The position numbers and the translations under genes were made by a program. A DNA stretch of 64,000 nt from Pseudomonadota bacterium (lineage in GTDB: Bacteria > Myxococcota_A > Polyangia > GCA-2747355), in assembly GCA_016711215.1 (NCBI GenBank), contig JADJTL010000001.1, positions 1 through 64,000 on the forward strand. Direction: 5' to 3'. Shown here one piece after another: positions 1-9,069 of this stretch. The notes beneath the pieces were generated by a model. That model was not told where the DNA came from, did no database searches, and was given only the letters and a program-made list of their open reading frames with translations. Numbering within the stretch: position 1 is the first letter of the stretch; every line of letters begins with the position of its first letter.

Positions 1-172
1 ACGGCTCGATGGTTAATGGTATCGGCATGTTCGATGATCAGGTTGGGGCGGCTTCGGCGCGGAAGTTGTTAGCCGACGGCGCCCCGACGGTGCCGCTACG
101 GGGGTGGGGCGCTGGCTGGGGCTTCGGTCGCCGGTGGGGGGAGGGTGGGGACCCCAGGCGGCGCGGCCGCCC

Positions 173-213
173 GCGGGCGATTCGTCGAGCGGGCGATTCG
201 TCGAGCGGGCGAT
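173..213. repeat. 16-bp tandem repeat, 2.5 copies, at the window edge
   Basis: The unit gcgggcgattcgtcga occurs twice in a row, followed by a partial third copy. It lies just beyond the stop codon of the minus-strand lipoprotein gene. I see no convincing gene in bases 1-217; the short open frames there have no recognisable product. The repeat could be part of a transcript 3' end, but no hairpin with a T-tract is visible. Confidence 0.6.
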
Positions 214-217
214 CGCT

Positions 218-2164
218 TCAGCGGGCGATCATATCGACGGGGAAGGTCGGCAGGGAGCACTCGGGTCGGTCGCTGAGCGGGGAGCGCGGCGCCTCGCTCG
301 CGGCGAGGATTCGAGTCGGCGGTAGCAGCACGGCTGCTCGCTCCTTGGCGCTGATCTGCGTCTTGAACCAGGCGTCGTAGGCGGTCCTTGTGCCGCGGGT
401 GGTCGAGACCTCCAGCTTGGCCGTCAGCGTGCCGCCGGCCTGCCGGAGATTCGGATAGCTGGCGGCCAGGCTGATCGCCAGGATCCCGTGCCGCTTCAAG
501 GAGGCCAGCTCACCGGGCTGCGAGACGCCGTCGTGATTCGCGTCGAGCCAGAGCGACAAGCGGGTGAAGACCGCGTCGCGCGCGTCCAGCACGCGGTCGC
601 CGTTGCCGCCCTCTGCCGGCTCGTCGAAGAGCGCGAGGGCCTCGACGCCGTCGTAGCAGCGCCCGTCGCGGCAGGGCGTTTGTTCGCCGAAAAGCTCGGC
701 GCCCGTGCTGATCACGCCGTCACCGTCACGATCGAGCACGAGGAGGCCGTCCCGCGCGCCGACCCAGGTGGTGGCCTGCGGCCTGCCGCTGCCCACGAGG
801 TCGAAGCGCACGCGCTGCGTCGAGAGCTCGACGCCATCCTCGTCGAGGTCGATCACGATCGGCGAGCAGCACTCGGGGAAGGCCTTGCGCGGGGCGGGCT
901 CCTCGCCCGGTAAATAGGTCCTGCCGTTCGGCGCTGGCGGCGGATACATGACGTCCCACCAGTATGTGACCTGCGGCGGCGGCGGTGGCGGTGGCGGTGG
1001 CGGTGGCGGCGGCGGTGGCGGTGGCACGGCCGGGGCGGGTGGCGGAGGGGGCGGGGGCGGCGGCGGCGGCGGCGGCGGCGGCGCGCAGAGGTTGCGCTCG
1101 CTGATGGTGCGTCCGAGCTCGTTGCGGAGCACCTCGACCTGTTGGTCGATACCGACCTGGATGCCCTTCTCGCGCTCGCCGTCGATCTCGCGGCGCGCCG
1201 GATTGACGGCGCTGAGATCGGCCGTCGGGCAGAGGACATAGTCCGCCACCAGGGTCGTCACCTTGCGCTTGGAGCGCGTCCGCGCCTGTTCGGCAACGCC
1301 GTCGGGGCCGATCCTGCAGCCCTCGATCTGAGTGATCGCCCACGTGCGCTCCCCGTAGACGAGCTCGACGCCCTCGGTTACGCCTCGGCGGTAAGCGACC
1401 AACTTGCGGCTGGCGTTGTTCTCGCACTTCTCCGCCGCCCTGAGCTCGTGGGCCGCGTAGGCGGAAGCGGCCAGGGCGCTGTTCTGCGCTGACGCGATAC
1501 CCCAGGCCGCGATGAAGCGATGCGAATCGCTGCTGAGGTCCGGATAGAGCGTGCCGACGTGCTCGGCTGCAGCGCTCGTGTCGTCCGGGATCGAGCTCTG
1601 GACCTTCTCGAGGGCTCGGCGCACGAGCTCCTCGCAGGGGGTGCCCTCGCTATCGGTCGCCGGTACATCCAGCGGGCAGTCCCTGTACTGGGCGATCTCG
1701 GCCTCGGTTAGCGCCGCTGCCACCGTGCCGATGCCGATCATCGCCTGAGGCTTGGTCTCGCTGTAGCGCGCTGCGATGGCCTCGGTTCCCGGCAGCGGAT
1801 CGCCCAGCCGCTCGGCCTTGAGCTGGCTCAGCGCGGGCAGCTCGATGCGGCGCGCGGCCAGGTCCTCCTGGAGCGCTGCGACGAAGGCGTTGACGCCTGC
1901 CGCTCGGGCGGCCGCGGTTACCGTGTTGGCGGCATCGCTCGTGGCGTAGGCCTCGTCGTCCGAAACGCTCTCGAGGGGCGCGGCGCCGCTCGGGTCGCGG
2001 CGCGCTTGCAGCTCCGTCAGGGAGGGCTGCTCGACCGGCGTGTTGGAGCAGCCGGGTGCCAGCGCGAGTGCCAGTGAAAGGCCAACCGGCGCCAGTCTGC
2101 TTAACCAGGACGCGGGGAGCCACGCGCCCGCGCTGGACGAAACCAGCTGTCTCATTCTCATCAT
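218..2164 (-). CDS. Proline-tract lipoprotein with EF-hand-like calcium motifs
   Basis: Predicted outer-surface lipoprotein of 648 residues. The start is the ATG at 2164, because GGAGGT lies 6 nt upstream; the frame is open for 70 more codons upstream but these look non-coding. A hydrophobic signal segment ends at Cys39 (APGC), a plausible lipobox. Residues 40-355 are Ala/Glu-rich and unrecognised. Two almost pure proline runs (15 and 17 residues, about residues 361-397) form a rigid linker. The C-terminal part has acidic loops such as DLDEDGVEL, DRDGDGVIS (about 475) and DANHDGVSQ (about 540), which resemble EF-hand or dockerin-type calcium loops. Inference: an exported calcium-binding protein carried away from the membrane on a polyproline stalk. 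Its partner is unknown. It is divergent from thrC. Confidence 0.75.
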   Translation of the reverse strand: MMRMRQLVSSSAGAWLPASWLSRLAPVGLSLALALAPGCSNTPVEQPSLTELQARRDPSGAAPLESVSDDEAYATSDAANTVTAAARAAGVNAFVAALQEDLAARRIELPALSQLKAERLGDPLPGTEAIAARYSETKPQAMIGIGTVAAALTEAEIAQYRDCPLDVPATDSEGTPCEELVRRALEKVQSSIPDDTSAAAEHVGTLYPDLSSDSHRFIAAWGIASAQNSALAASAYAAHELRAAEKCENNASRKLVAYRRGVTEGVELVYGERTWAITQIEGCRIGPDGVAEQARTRSKRKVTTLVADYVLCPTADLSAVNPARREIDGEREKGIQVGIDQQVEVLRNELGRTISERNLCAPPPPPPPPPPPPPPPAPAVPPPPPPPPPPPPPPPPPQVTYWWDVMYPPPAPNGRTYLPGEEPAPRKAFPECCSPIVIDLDEDGVELSTQRVRFDLVGSGRPQATTWVGARDGLLVLDRDGDGVISTGAELFGEQTPCRDGRCYDGVEALALFDEPAEGGNGDRVLDARDAVFTRLSLWLDANHDGVSQPGELASLKRHGILAISLAASYPNLRQAGGTLTAKLEVSTTRGTRTAYDAWFKTQISAKERAAVLLPPTRILAASEAPRSPLSDRPECSLPTFPVDMIAR

Positions 2165-2587
2165 CGTCAGACCTCCGAGCGCTAGGACGCCAGGGCATGC
2201 GCCTCCCATCGCAGAAGGACGGCATTGCCCCTGGCGGAAGGAGGCAATAGCAAGTACCGCGCCGCGCGCAGCGCGGGCCCTTCCGGGCTGGCTTCGACCC
2301 TCGGTGGCTGTGGCACTCGTTCGCACTGCGTCGGTATTGAAGGGTTTCGTGAGTCGGTCGAGCGCGCTCGCCACGAGGTGTGGGCTGGGTCGGTCCCGCC
2401 AGGCCGCCGCTCCAAGGGCAGTCAGCGGGGCTCAGCGGGGCTCCGAGCCCTCGGGTGTGGGGGGCCCCCACGCGGCAGCACCGCGCGCCACGGCCATTGC
2501 GCACGCCGCTCGGGCGGCCCAGTAGCCCTCCGCGCAGCACTCGCGCTAAGGTGGGCCGCTGCGGCCCGGCGGCCGCAAGGTGCTCTA
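2165..2587. other. Intergenic region between divergent lipoprotein and thrC genes
   Basis: This 423-base stretch must hold promoters for both divergent genes. Its codons stay open in the thrC frame, but the translation has no family resemblance and the thrC zinc ribbon begins only at 2588. A small direct repeat (cagcggggct twice, near 2425-2445) is visible. I see no clear -35/-10 pair, riboswitch or terminator. Confidence 0.5.
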
Positions 2588-3886
2588 ATGCCTGATTCAT
2601 CGCTTTCGTCGCTGCGCTGCATTGCCTGTGGCCAGGTCGAGCCCGTGACCACCTCGCGCTTTCGCTGCAGTGCCTGCGGCGACCTGCTGCGCGTCGACCA
2701 CGACCTGCCGCGCCTGGCGCGGCGCTATCCGGACCTCAAGCAGCGCTTCGCGGCGCGCCTACAGGAGCTGCGCGAGCCCTATGTGTCAGGGGTCTGGCGC
2801 TACCACGAGCTGATCTTGCCCGACCTTCCCGCCGCCGCGATCGTCACTGTCGGCGAGGGCCATACGGGGCTCTATCGACGGAGCGCGATCGATCGCTTCG
2901 TCGGGGTCGCGACGGCGTATATCAAGCACGAGGGCGAGAATCCGACGCTGAGCTTCAAGGACCGCGGCATGACCGCCGGCGTCTCGTGGGCCAAGCACGT
3001 GGGCGCGCGGCGCGTGGCCTGCGCCTCGACCGGCGATACCTCGGCCGCGATGGCCTGCTATGCGGCTGCCGCCGAGCTGCCGGCGCTGGTGCTCCTGCCG
3101 GAGAACAAGGTCTCGATCGAGCAGCTCGCGCAGCCGATCGTCTACGGCGCCCGCGTGCTCGCGTTGCAGACGGACTTCGACGGCTGTATGGGCGTGGTCA
3201 AGCAGCTCACCGACGACGGGGAGATCTACCTGCTCAATTCGATGAATCCCTTTCGCATCGAAGGGCAGAAGGCGATCGGCATCGAGACGCTGCATCAGCT
3301 CGACTGGCAGGTGCCCGACTGGTTCGTGATTCCGGTCGGCAACGCGGGCAATATCTCGGCGCTGGGCAAGGGGCTGCTCGAGCTGCACGAGCTGGGGTTG
3401 ATTTCACGCCTGCCGCGCCTGGCTGGCGTCCAGGTGCGCGCCGCCAATCCGCTCTACACCAGCTTTCGCGAGGGCTTTCGCCAACGCCACCGGATGACGG
3501 CGCAGCCGACGATCGCCTCCGCCATCCGGATTGGCGACCCCGTCTCCTTCGACAAGGCGCGGGTGGTGATCCAAGGGCTCGAGGGCGTGGTCACCGAGGT
3601 CAGCGACGAGGAGGCGATGGAGGCCAAGGCCGCGGCTGACGCCGCCGGCGTCAACATTTGCCCCAACTCGGGCGTCGCGGTGGCTGGGGCGCGGCGGCTG
3701 CGCGAGGAGGGGGTGATCGCGGCCGGTGCCAGCGTGGCGATTATTGCCACGGCTCACGGCGGCAAGTTCGCCTCGACCACGCTACCCTATCACACGGCCG
3801 CCGCGGGCCGCGGCGCCTATCGCAACCCACCCCGCGCCACGGCGCCGACGGTAGAGGCCGTCCGCGCCGCGCTGCGGGCCGAGTAG
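2588..3886 (+). CDS. thrC: Threonine synthase
   Basis: PLP enzyme that converts O-phospho-L-homoserine to L-threonine, the last step of threonine synthesis, in the cytoplasm. The 432-residue product starts with a zinc-ribbon-like motif (Cys11, Cys14, Cys27, Cys30), as in the thermophile/plant-type threonine synthases. The PLP lysine is Lys124 in NPTLSFKDRGMT. The Ser/Thr-rich phosphate loop ASTGDTSAA follows and the glycine-rich loop is PVGNAGNIS. The ATG at 2588 is chosen because the family N-terminus begins there, although no strong ribosome site precedes it. It stands alone rather than with hom/thrB, so threonine synthesis is dispersed here. Its product feeds ilvA, found at 39-40.5 kb. Confidence 0.93.
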   Translation: MPDSSLSSLRCIACGQVEPVTTSRFRCSACGDLLRVDHDLPRLARRYPDLKQRFAARLQELREPYVSGVWRYHELILPDLPAAAIVTVGEGHTGLYRRSAIDRFVGVATAYIKHEGENPTLSFKDRGMTAGVSWAKHVGARRVACASTGDTSAAMACYAAAAELPALVLLPENKVSIEQLAQPIVYGARVLALQTDFDGCMGVVKQLTDDGEIYLLNSMNPFRIEGQKAIGIETLHQLDWQVPDWFVIPVGNAGNISALGKGLLELHELGLISRLPRLAGVQVRAANPLYTSFREGFRQRHRMTAQPTIASAIRIGDPVSFDKARVVIQGLEGVVTEVSDEEAMEAKAAADAAGVNICPNSGVAVAGARRLREEGVIAAGASVAIIATAHGGKFASTTLPYHTAAAGRGAYRNPPRATAPTVEAVRAALRAE

Positions 3887-3926
3887 GGCCTTCAAGCAGG
3901 GGGCTTGCCTTCGAAAGGGGAGACGC

Positions 3927-5336
3927 GTGCCACCACAAGCAGTTGACGCCGCGGCGGCGGAGTGGCTCCAGCGCGTCACGGAGCTCCTCGAGGGCCTTCG
4001 GCTGGGTCAATACTTCTCGCTTTCCCAACAGCTACCGGACAATCAGGAGTTTCCCCTCGACGGGGGCGGCATGCTGCGCTTTCCCGCCGGGACGGTGGTG
4101 ACCCTGTCGGTCAAGCCTGCGAAGGGCGAGGGAGGCGCACGATCCTTCGACCTCACCTTGGATCCGGAGCCGGACGGCTTCCTTACGCTGCCCGCCGTGA
4201 GCCCGGGGTCGCCCGCCAGCAGCCTGCTCCCGCTCCCGCAGCGACTCTTTGCGCTTGCCGCGGCCGCCGGGTTCGCTCGGTTGATGGCTGCGCCGCGGAT
4301 CGGGAGCTTCACGGCCACCGTGACCTTGAATGAAGCCCGGGGTGGGCCGGCGGGGCTCTTTCCCCGCTTGCAGGTGACGCAGCCCAGAGTGCAATGGCGG
4401 GCACAGGGCGCGCGGGAAGAGCTCGGGAGGCTGGGGGCGGTGACCCGGGTTGAGCCCTACCTCAGGCAGGTCCTCGATGGCGTGGGAGGCAGCGTCAACG
4501 CCTTGCTGGCGGAGGCCTCGACGGTGCTGGTTCAGCACCTGGCGGCGCCCGGTGTCAGGCGGGTCGGCCAGCAGGCAAACGACACCTTCGGGAAGGTGGC
4601 CGGGCAGCCGGAAGAAGAGGTCTTCAACGACCTCGTGCGGCTCTTGGGCCTCACGCCCTCCAACCCGGGACCCGCCGCTTGCACGGCGGCGAATTGGCTC
4701 CGCGGCTTTCGGGAGTTCCGCTTCCAGTTCTGGTTGATGAAGTCGATCAGTAGCTCTGTGCCCGGTGACACTACGGACCGGGGGATCGAGCTTGTTGCGC
4801 CGCTGCCGATCGATTTCGCCATTCGGTATGACCTCGCTCGCAAGGTGGTCGTGGTGAGGCTCAGCCGAAATTTCTGGGTGGGGCGCCCGGCGGGGGTCAG
4901 CAGGCCCGACGGTGGGCGAAAGGAGGGCCTCTTCGTCCGCGGGTCCGGACACGTCATGCGCGCCGAGTGGCTCGAGTTCGAGCATCCTTTGACGGGTGTC
5001 GGCAGCGGAGGGTTCACCGGCGTCGGGTTGGAGACGACAGCCGGCCCGACGCTTGACTTCGCCGTCCTGATTGGGCTCGGCGCCATGTATGCGGGGTCGG
5101 ATCCGGAGGCCGTCAGGCCTCTGGCGAATGCCGCGGTTCCGATAGCGGCCAGAGAGATCCTCGGGCGGCTGAACCAGGAGGTGCCGCGCGTCGCCGGCGT
5201 GCTCGATGCCTTGCTGGAGCAGGCGGCGACGCAGGCGCCGCCGCAGCTGCAGGAATGGATCGCCACCGCGCGCTCCGCGCTGACGGTGGAGGGGACCTGT
5301 CCCGTGCGTACCGTCGTCGCCACCGCGTCGAGGTAG
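3927..5336 (+). CDS. Hypothetical protein, 469 residues
   Basis: I do not recognise this family. The start is a GTG with a good ribosome site (aaaggggag) upstream. There is no signal peptide or clear membrane helix, so it is probably cytoplasmic. The N-terminal third is beta-rich with short acidic/Gly segments (about residues 45-150). A helical middle follows (about 170-240) and contains an acidic QPEEEVFND segment. The C-terminal part again alternates strands and loops and includes a Gly-rich stretch (TGVGSGGFTGVGLETT, about 352-367). It lies 40 nt after thrC, so it may be co-transcribed, but nothing ties it to threonine synthesis. The reading frame is long and codon use matches its neighbours, so I take it as real. 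Confidence 0.6.
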   Translation: MPPQAVDAAAAEWLQRVTELLEGLRLGQYFSLSQQLPDNQEFPLDGGGMLRFPAGTVVTLSVKPAKGEGGARSFDLTLDPEPDGFLTLPAVSPGSPASSLLPLPQRLFALAAAAGFARLMAAPRIGSFTATVTLNEARGGPAGLFPRLQVTQPRVQWRAQGAREELGRLGAVTRVEPYLRQVLDGVGGSVNALLAEASTVLVQHLAAPGVRRVGQQANDTFGKVAGQPEEEVFNDLVRLLGLTPSNPGPAACTAANWLRGFREFRFQFWLMKSISSSVPGDTTDRGIELVAPLPIDFAIRYDLARKVVVVRLSRNFWVGRPAGVSRPDGGRKEGLFVRGSGHVMRAEWLEFEHPLTGVGSGGFTGVGLETTAGPTLDFAVLIGLGAMYAGSDPEAVRPLANAAVPIAAREILGRLNQEVPRVAGVLDALLEQAATQAPPQLQEWIATARSALTVEGTCPVRTVVATASR

Positions 5337-5432
5337 GGGGGCTCGCTGGCGATAAAGCGTCGAGGCGGGCCGGGGACGTCAGCAACGCAGGACGCTTGCC
5401 GCTTACCGCTGCCTTGGGCCATCGTCGCGGAC

Positions 5433-5855
5433 ATGACGATTCATCGGCGTGAGCTTGCGCTCGAGACGACGGCGGCGACGGACATCCTCGACCTGAGCGG
5501 CGAGGTCGCGCGCGTGGTCGCCGAGAGCGGAGTGCGCCACGGCAGCGTGTTGGTCTTCGTGCCCGGCTCGACGGCGGCGCTGACGACGATCGAGCTCGAG
5601 AGCGGCGTGGTCGAGGACCTACGACGCGCGATCGATCGGCTCGTGCCGGCGGACGCTCCCTACCTGCACGATCGGCGCTGGGGCGATGGCAACGGCTATG
5701 CCCACGTCAGGGCCGCGCTCCTCGGCCCCTCGCTGACCGTGCCCCTGATCGATGGGCGCCTGGCGCTCGGCACCTGGCAGCAGCTCGTCCTGATCGACTT
5801 CGACAACCGCCCGCGCTGCCGGCAGGTCCTGGTCCAGGTGACGGGGGAGCCGTAG
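5433..5855 (+). CDS. yjbQ: YjbQ/UPF0047 family protein
   Basis: Small cytoplasmic protein of 140 residues, the normal length for UPF0047 (YjbQ), a family reported to have weak thiamine-phosphate-synthase activity and whose main role is unclear. The signature is intact: His79, the Gly/Asp/Asn turn WGDGNG at 83-88, His91 and the LGPS motif at 97-100, followed by GTWQQLVLIDFDNRPR near the C-terminus. The conserved His/Asp residues are thought to bind a metal and anion. The ribosome site is weak. It sits 96 nt after the unknown 469-residue protein and converges with the small secreted gene downstream. Confidence 0.85.
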   Translation: MTIHRRELALETTAATDILDLSGEVARVVAESGVRHGSVLVFVPGSTAALTTIELESGVVEDLRRAIDRLVPADAPYLHDRRWGDGNGYAHVRAALLGPSLTVPLIDGRLALGTWQQLVLIDFDNRPRCRQVLVQVTGEP

Positions 5856-5887
5856 GCGCGAAGGGCGGGGTTGCGGCGGTGGTGGGG

Positions 5888-6346
5888 CTAGCGAATGACG
5901 TGCCGCATCGCTCGTTGAGCCCGCGACGATCCTGGCGCATTGGATCCATGGGACCGTGAGGAAGCGCTGCTGGTCGCGTCCCTGTTGGAGAGATTGAAGG
6001 GCGTGGCCATTTTCGCTCGCTGTGTCGCGTCGGCGCGTGCCTGGGCAGCATCAGTTCGCGCGTTTCGCCGCTGCGTCCGCACTTCGTCTACGTAGGTGCG
6101 GAGCTGGGCTGTCGCGCCAGCGGCGGCGTCTCCGAGCCGTTGCAAGAGGGAGCGGGTGTTCTCGCTCGCTCCCTCGTCAGCCGAACCAAGCCAGTCCTGA
6201 AAAAAGGCGCCCTTTGCCGCTGCCGGCGAGGTGGCGAGCAGCAGGCCCAGGAGGCTTGTCGCCACGACCGATCCGCACCTCATCCCACTCGACCCGATCC
6301 TCGTCCCCATCCTCGACCCGATCCTCGTCCCCATCCGTCTCGGCAT
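5888..6346 (-). CDS. Small secreted coiled-coil-like protein
   Basis: Hypothetical protein of 152 residues. The ATG at 6346 has GGAG 6 nt upstream. The N-terminus contains a near-duplicate MGTRIGS segment, which is an 18-bp repeat in the DNA, followed by a signal peptide that probably ends in SPAAA near residues 40-44. If translation instead begins at the Met in MRCGSVV, the signal peptide is conventional in length. The mature part is charged and Ala/Arg/Gln-rich (about residues 65-115), suggestive of a helix or coiled coil, with a Ser-rich tail. No family is recognised. It is convergent with yjbQ. Confidence 0.5.
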   Translation of the reverse strand: MPRRMGTRIGSRMGTRIGSSGMRCGSVVATSLLGLLLATSPAAAKGAFFQDWLGSADEGASENTRSLLQRLGDAAAGATAQLRTYVDEVRTQRRNARTDAAQARADATQRAKMATPFNLSNRDATSSASSRSHGSNAPGSSRAQRAMRHVIR

Positions 6347-6847
6347 TAGAGGCTCCCTTCGTTCGTCTGGCTCGCGTTTGGTTGGCGTTTGGTTGGCGTT
6401 TGCCTGGCGTTTGCCTGGGCCTGGTCAACCGCGAATGCCCATACGGGCCTCCGTGGCTGCCTCGCAGCGCGCCATCCCGTATCGGCGCCCTTGCAGAGCA
6501 ACTCCCGTTCCACAAAAACGTGGGTCTGGTTCTTAATTGTTTCGGTGGCAACGCGGCGTCGCGCCCTTAGCCGCCTCCGAAAATCAATGGTCCTTGATAC
6601 CGGGCCGGAGCCGCGGAACCCCGCCCAGGAACGGTCCTATTTTCGCTGGAGGTGCGGGCTGCAAAGTTCGGGCTGCGAAGGGCGCGGCCGGCGGCACGCG
6701 ATGACCGTCCTCGGGCGCCCGGCCGAGGGTCGATCGCGGCCGTGTTTCCCACGCTTGACGATATGGCGAGCGCTGCGCCAAATTGCCGCCTTTCGCGAAT
6801 TGTCGTTCTTCGCAAATAGTTCTTGTTCTTGTTGGGGGGAGGGTTCG
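6347..6847. other. Intergenic region upstream of argC with an 11-bp degenerate repeat
   Basis: A 501-base stretch between a divergent small gene and argC. At 6369-6412 there are four degenerate copies of an 11-bp unit (consensus ggttggcgttt). An unusually AT-rich patch lies at 6785-6835, just before the argC ribosome site, and contains the palindrome TTCGCGAA at 6792-6799. This is the likely argC promoter region. I see no match to the classical ArgR box and no convincing gene. Confidence 0.45.
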
Positions 6848-7879
6848 ATGGCCTTGCGCGTCGCCGTGTTGGGTGCCTCTGGCTATGCCGGGGGCGAGGT
6901 CGTGCGCTTGATCGACGGCCATCCGTCCTTCTCGATCGCCTACCTGGGGGCGCATTCCCAGGCCGGCCGAGCGCTGGGGGTGGCCCATCCGCAGCTCAGC
7001 GGCGGTGAGCGCCTGCTCGCGCCGAACAGCCCCGAGAGCGTACCGGACGTCGACCTGGCCTTCATGGCGCTGCCGCACGGCGCCTCGGCGGCGACCGGCG
7101 CGGCGCTGGCGGCCCGCGGCATCAAGGTCGTCGACATCGGCAGCGACTTCCGCATGGACACGGCCGCGCGCTACGAGGAGGCCTACGGCGCCGCGCATCC
7201 ACTGCCCGAGGAGCTTCCGGCCTGGGTCTACGGCCTGCCCGAGCTCTTTCGCGCCCGTATCGTCGGCGCCGACCGCGTCGCCGCCCCCGGCTGCTACCCG
7301 ACGAGCTCATTGCTCGCGCTGGCGCCGCTCCTGCGCCAGGGGCTGATCGGCGAGCAGGGCCTCGTGATCAACGCGCTCTCTGGGGTCTCGGGCGCGGGCC
7401 GTGCGCTGCGCGAGGATCTGCTCTTCGGCGCGGTCGCCGAGAGCGTGCGCGCCTATGGCGTGACGAACCACCGCCATCGGCCGGAGATCGAGATGGGCCT
7501 CGAGCTGGCCTGTGGCCGCCCGCTGCGCGTGCTCTTCACGCCGCACCTGATGCCGATGCAGCGCGGCATGCTCGCGACCTGCACCGCGCCGCTGGCGCGT
7601 GCGGTGACCCGCGCGCAGCTCCTTGCCGCCCTGCGCGAGGCCTACGCCGACGCGCCCTTCGTCAGCGTGATCGACGACCCGCCGCAGACGCGCTGGGTCG
7701 TCGGCTCGAATCGCGCCGTGCTGACGGCTTACGTCGACGCGCGGACCCAGAGCGCGGTGGTGCTGAGCGTGATCGACAACCTGTTGAAGGGCGCCGCGGG
7801 CCAGGCCGTGCAGTGCGCCAACCTGATGTGCGGGCTCGACGAGGCGGCAGGCCTGCCGCGGAACGGAATCATGCCATGA
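6848..7879 (+). CDS. argC: N-acetyl-gamma-glutamyl-phosphate reductase
   Basis: NADPH-dependent enzyme of arginine synthesis that reduces N-acetylglutamyl phosphate to the semialdehyde. At 343 residues it has the usual length. The Rossmann start AVLGASGYAGGE is at the N-terminus and the catalytic cysteine is Cys149 in APGCYPTSS. The substrate-binding segment TNHRHRPEIE follows, and FTPHLMPMQRGM is also typical. The ATG at 6848 follows a strong GGGGGGAGGG ribosome site. It is the first gene of argC-argJ-argB-argD, and its stop overlaps the argJ start by 4 nt, so the two are translationally coupled. Confidence 0.96.
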   Translation: MALRVAVLGASGYAGGEVVRLIDGHPSFSIAYLGAHSQAGRALGVAHPQLSGGERLLAPNSPESVPDVDLAFMALPHGASAATGAALAARGIKVVDIGSDFRMDTAARYEEAYGAAHPLPEELPAWVYGLPELFRARIVGADRVAAPGCYPTSSLLALAPLLRQGLIGEQGLVINALSGVSGAGRALREDLLFGAVAESVRAYGVTNHRHRPEIEMGLELACGRPLRVLFTPHLMPMQRGMLATCTAPLARAVTRAQLLAALREAYADAPFVSVIDDPPQTRWVVGSNRAVLTAYVDARTQSAVVLSVIDNLLKGAAGQAVQCANLMCGLDEAAGLPRNGIMP

Positions 7880-9069
7880 AGAAGCCCTTCCCCGCTGACC
7901 CCGAGGCCGAGGGCGCGATCGTCGCCGCCCGCGGCTTTCGCGCGGTGGGCCTGGGTTGCGGGATCAAGCCCCAGGGCCTCGACCTGGCGCTGCTGGTCGG
8001 GGAGCGCGCCGTGCCGGCCGCGGCGGTCTTTACCAGCTCGCTGGCGGCCGCGCCGCCGGTGCAGCTCAGCCGCCGACATCTCGCGCAGCCCTATGCTCGC
8101 GCCGTGCTGGCGACCTCCGGCTGCGCCAACGCGGGCACCGGCGCGCCGGGTCTGCAGGCCGCCGAGCAGTCGGTGAGCGCCGTGGCTGCCCAGCTCGGTT
8201 GCGCTGCCGAGGAGGTGTTGGTCTGCTCGACGGGCCTGATCGGGCCGCGCCTGCCGGTGGAGAAGATCGTCGCGGCGCTGCCGCAGGCGGTCGCGGGGCT
8301 CGACCGCGGTCGCGAGGCGGGGCGGGCCGCCGCCGCGGCGATCTGCACGACGGACAGCCGCAGCAAGCAGTCGCTGCGCCGCGGCGGTGGCTTCGTCGTA
8401 GGCGGTATGGCCAAGGGCGCTGGGATGATCTGCCCAGACATGGCGACGATGTTGGCCTTCATCACGACGGATGCCGTCGTCGATCCGGCGCGGCTGGCCC
8501 GCAGCCTGCATGCGGCCGTCGCCGTGTCCTTCAACTCGCTCAATGTCGATGCCTGCCAATCGACCAACGACACCGTCATGGTCCTGGCCTCGGGAGCTGC
8601 TGCGGTCGAGCCGACCGAGGCCGAGTTCACGGCGCTTCTGAGGGAGGTTTGCTGCGACCTGGCCTTCCAGATCGCCGCCGATGCGGAGGGCACGACGCGG
8701 GTCGTTCGGCTGCGCCTGCGGGGCGCCACCGACGATGCCGTGGCTCGAAAAATCGGCAAGCATGTCGCCAGTTCGGACCTCGTGCGCGCGGCGCTCTGGG
8801 GCGGCGACCCGAACTGGGGCCGCATCCTCGCGGCGCTCGGTACGGCCGGCGTGCCGCTCGATTGCCAGGCCGTCGAGATCGACTACGCGGGCGTGCCCAC
8901 CTGCCGCGCTGGCGCGGCCGTGCCCTTCGACGATCCGGCGCTGGCGGCCCAGGTGGCCACCGGCGACTTCGCGATCGATATCAGGGTCGGTACGGGACCC
9001 GGCTGCGCCGAGGTGCTGACCGCCGACCTGACGCCCGACTACGTGGTCTTCAACGGGGAGCGCTCGTGA
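7876..9069 (+). CDS. argJ: Bifunctional ornithine acetyltransferase / N-acetylglutamate synthase
   Basis: Transfers the acetyl group from N-acetylornithine to glutamate, closing the acetyl cycle of arginine synthesis. Many homologues also make N-acetylglutamate from acetyl-CoA. At 397 residues it is full length. The self-cleavage and nucleophile site is intact: in the segment KGAGMICPDMATMLAF the chain is expected to break before Thr191, giving two subunits. WGGDPNWGRI in the C-terminal half is also a family signature. The start overlaps the argC stop (ATGA) and the stop overlaps the argB GTG. With argJ present, ornithine is made by the cyclic pathway and argA/argE are not strictly required. 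Confidence 0.96.
   Translation: MKKPFPADPEAEGAIVAARGFRAVGLGCGIKPQGLDLALLVGERAVPAAAVFTSSLAAAPPVQLSRRHLAQPYARAVLATSGCANAGTGAPGLQAAEQSVSAVAAQLGCAAEEVLVCSTGLIGPRLPVEKIVAALPQAVAGLDRGREAGRAAAAAICTTDSRSKQSLRRGGGFVVGGMAKGAGMICPDMATMLAFITTDAVVDPARLARSLHAAVAVSFNSLNVDACQSTNDTVMVLASGAAAVEPTEAEFTALLREVCCDLAFQIAADAEGTTRVVRLRLRGATDDAVARKIGKHVASSDLVRAALWGGDPNWGRILAALGTAGVPLDCQAVEIDYAGVPTCRAGAAVPFDDPALAAQVATGDFAIDIRVGTGPGCAEVLTADLTPDYVVFNGERS

Noticed and set aside
1..380. Plus-strand open frame at the window start
   Set aside because: Gly/Arg/Ser-rich translation, overlaps the real minus-strand gene and includes a tandem repeat.
6780..6847. ArgR box before argC
   Set aside because: The AT-rich patch and TTCGCGAA palindrome do not fit the 18-bp ArgR consensus.
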